Of a DNA stretch of 64,000 nucleotides, positions 62,464 through 64,000 are shown in pieces. Each line of letters begins with the position of its first letter. Positions within the stretch are counted from its first letter, which is position 1. Position numbers and translations under genes: made by a program. This DNA is from Rhodospirillales bacterium (GTDB lineage Bacteria > Pseudomonadota > Alphaproteobacteria > Micavibrionales > UBA1664), in NCBI GenBank assembly GCA_023898805.1, contig CP060260.1, positions 1,550,001 to 1,614,000 of the forward strand, given 5' to 3'. The notes under the pieces were generated by a model. It had not been told where the DNA came from and did no database searches. It saw only the letters and a program-made list of their open reading frames with translations.

Positions 62464-63060
62464 ATGGCGATCAAACGCGTCAAACTCAAGGACAAATCAC
62501 CGGAATTTGCCGAAAGCCGCAAATCCCGGCCGGGGGCGCATTCCTGCGACATGCCGGGTTGCGACCGGCCGGGCGAACATCGTGCCCCCAAGGACCGGGG
62601 CCTGCGCGAGTATTATCATTTCTGTTTTGAACATGCGCAGGAATACAACAAGGCTTGGGATTTCTTCGCGGGCATGAGCCCGTCGGACATCGAGGCGCAT
62701 ATCCGCGAAAGCATGTTCGGCGACCGCCCGACCTGGGTCTATACCGCCGCCCCGGATTGGGAGGACACGCTGCGCGCCCGCGCGCAATCCTACCGCGATT
62801 TTTCCGAAGAACCCAAAAAACAGCGCAAAACCGCCGAGGCGGCGACGCCGGAGCGCGAGGCGTTGGGGGTCATGGGGCTTGAGCCGCCGGTGACCTTCGC
62901 CGCGATCAAGGCCCGTTATCGCGAGTTGATGAAGGAACACCACCCCGACCATAACCCCGGCAACGCCGTGGCCGAGGAAACCGTCAAGCGCGTCAACATG
63001 GCCTACACCATCCTTAAGGCCGCGCATGAAAAATTCGAATCGCTGGACGGCGGGGCGTGA
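62464..63060 (+). CDS. DnaJ-domain protein with N-terminal Cys/His motif
   Basis: 198-aa protein. A small N-terminal zinc-like site (SCDMPGC at about 27-33 and HFCFEH at about 53-58) is followed by a linker and a C-terminal J domain (about 135-190) with KEHHPDHNPGN, the HPD that stimulates DnaK. Such proteins precede cobS in many alphaproteobacteria. Overlaps the next start by 1 base. Confidence 0.9.
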   Translation: MAIKRVKLKDKSPEFAESRKSRPGAHSCDMPGCDRPGEHRAPKDRGLREYYHFCFEHAQEYNKAWDFFAGMSPSDIEAHIRESMFGDRPTWVYTAAPDWEDTLRARAQSYRDFSEEPKKQRKTAEAATPEREALGVMGLEPPVTFAAIKARYRELMKEHHPDHNPGNAVAEETVKRVNMAYTILKAAHEKFESLDGGA

Positions 63061-63665
63061 TGTTCAATCCCCTCGGGCCGCATGCGCGCGAATTCATGGC
63101 TTTGGCCAGCGGCGCGCTCAGTGCCGTGAACGTCGTGGTCTATCTGCTTTCGGTTTGGCGCGGAAAAACCCGCCCGCATATGTACAGTTGGATCATCTGG
63201 GCGCTGGTGCCCGCCGTCGTCGGTGCGGCCCAGATCGCAAGCAATGGCGGCGTGGGTGGCTGGTCGACGCTGGTCAGCGTGCTGACCGCGGGAATCGTGG
63301 CGCTTGTCGCGGCATTCAGGGGCGAAAAGGCGATCACGCGTGGCGACCGTCTTTGTCTTGCCGGCTGTGTGGTCGCGATACTGTTATGGCCGCTGACCCG
63401 TGATCCGCTGGCGTCCGTCGTGCTGATCACCGCGATCGATCTGGTGGGGTTTTACCCGTCCGTCCGCAAATCCCTGCACAAACCGTGGGAAGAAAGCGCC
63501 TCCGGCTACGTTCTGTTCGGCACGCGCAGCTTCATGGTATGCGCGGCGCTGACCGAATGGCGTCTGGTCAGCGTCGTCTATCCCCTGTTGATGGGGCTGG
63601 CCTGTTTTGTCTTCGCCGGGTTTCTGGCGTTGCGCAGGCGTGCCATGGGCCGCGCCGCCGGATGA
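63060..63665 (+). CDS. Multi-spanning membrane protein of unknown function
   Basis: 201-aa protein from the ATG at 63060 overlapping the DnaJ-gene stop. Six or seven hydrophobic segments, e.g. LSAVNVVVYLLSVW, YSWIIWALVPAVVGAAQIA and VVYPLLMGLACFVFAGFLAL. No conserved family seen. It interrupts the usual DnaJ-cobS spacing. Confidence 0.7.
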   Translation: MFNPLGPHAREFMALASGALSAVNVVVYLLSVWRGKTRPHMYSWIIWALVPAVVGAAQIASNGGVGGWSTLVSVLTAGIVALVAAFRGEKAITRGDRLCLAGCVVAILLWPLTRDPLASVVLITAIDLVGFYPSVRKSLHKPWEESASGYVLFGTRSFMVCAALTEWRLVSVVYPLLMGLACFVFAGFLALRRRAMGRAAG

Positions 63666-63730
63666 TCGAATTGCGTTGATAAGCGCGGCCGGCTTTCCTA
63701 GATTGAGGGGACGCAACGAAAGCGAATCCC

Positions 63731-64000
63731 ATGGCCCTTCTTCCCGGCAAGACATCCATCTCCACCCATCTCACGCCGTTCGAGGGTGGAAAGCCCGAAC
63801 GCGTCATCGACACCAAGGCGGTATTCGGCGTCGAATGTCCGTGGCCGGTGATGGGTTACATCACCGCCAACGAATTCGTGCCGATCGTTGACGACACCTA
63901 TCATTTCGATCCCGAAACCACGCGCGCCATTCTGGCGGGTTTCGCGCATAACCGCCGCGTCCTGATCCAGGGTCTGCACGGCACCGGCAAATCGACCCAT
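63731..64000 (+). CDS. cobS: Cobaltochelatase CobS subunit (start; cut by window edge)
   Basis: First 90 residues of CobS, the AAA+ subunit of aerobic cobaltochelatase for vitamin B12. VIDTKAVFGVECPWPVMGYI is typical of CobS and the Walker A reads GLHGTGKSTH at about residues 80-89. ATG 63731. Position after bolA-DnaJ matches the conserved alphaproteobacterial order. The rest of the gene, and probably cobT, lie outside. Confidence 0.92.
   Translation, partial: MALLPGKTSISTHLTPFEGGKPERVIDTKAVFGVECPWPVMGYITANEFVPIVDDTYHFDPETTRAILAGFAHNRRVLIQGLHGTGKSTH

Overview
The window is a dense (about 62% GC by eye), mostly housekeeping stretch of an alphaproteobacterial chromosome. The evidence is gene content and order: murJ-trpS; prs/rplY/pth/ychF; fumC coupled to a small ribbon-helix-helix protein; bolA-DnaJ-domain-cobS; a PhaR-PhaC-PhaA-PhaB polyhydroxybutyrate block; the leucyl/arginyl-transferase (Bpt) family; Tat-dependent DUF882 protein; and a CtrA-type box. 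A Rhodospirillales-like or other deep-branching alphaproteobacterium fits best, but I cannot place it to genus. No rRNA, tRNA, CRISPR array, insertion sequence or prophage was seen.

Layout. 0-12 kb: end of a secreted protein, ubiE, divergent murJ-trpS, an unknown exported protein overlapping pgeF, prs, a large unknown gene on the opposite strand, then rplY-pth-ychF. 11-13 kb: two unknown genes around a 58-bp direct repeat. 13-17 kb: ilvE, an OmpR/EnvZ-type two-component pair with a GNAT enzyme, csaA and phasin. 17-26 kb: a double-PAS membrane histidine kinase, recX, an ABC-2 permease coupled to hslO, a lipoprotein, an OmpA-family lipoprotein, a DJ-1-like protein and prfB with its programmed +1 frameshift. 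26-34.5 kb: the least explained part. Two large exported proteins (26243-27985 and 28771-32634) share an N-terminal domain with two conserved cysteines; one carries TcpQ/secretin-N0-like modules, the other a roughly 900-residue coiled coil behind a consensus CtrA box. A c-di-GMP-type GGDEF/EAL protein follows. 34.5-38.5 kb: PHB synthesis and its regulator. 38.5-49 kb: AsmA-family protein, small unknowns, RHH protein, fumC, purK/purE with DUF465 protein, 6-phosphofructokinase. 49-52 kb: PH-domain membrane protein, L,D-transpeptidase and DUF882 peptidase-like protein (cell-wall group). 52-59 kb: membrane protein, histidine phosphatase, a Phd/PIN toxin-antitoxin pair, recO, a methyltransferase, parC and two tandem coupled Bpt/Ate-family transferases. 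59-64 kb: motB, motA, bolA, DnaJ-domain protein, membrane protein and the start of cobS.

Themes. Acetyl-CoA can be stored as PHB by PhaA, PhaB and PhaC, with PhaR and phasin (at 17 kb) controlling granules. Envelope functions are frequent (MurJ, AsmA, L,D-transpeptidase, OmpA, lipoproteins, exported coiled coil). Signalling and motility are represented by two histidine kinases, an EAL protein and MotAB. Gene-free gaps are all below 300 bases; the longest are 12020-12290 (repeats), 24231-24508 (promoter region) and 8358-8613 (AT-rich divergent promoter region).
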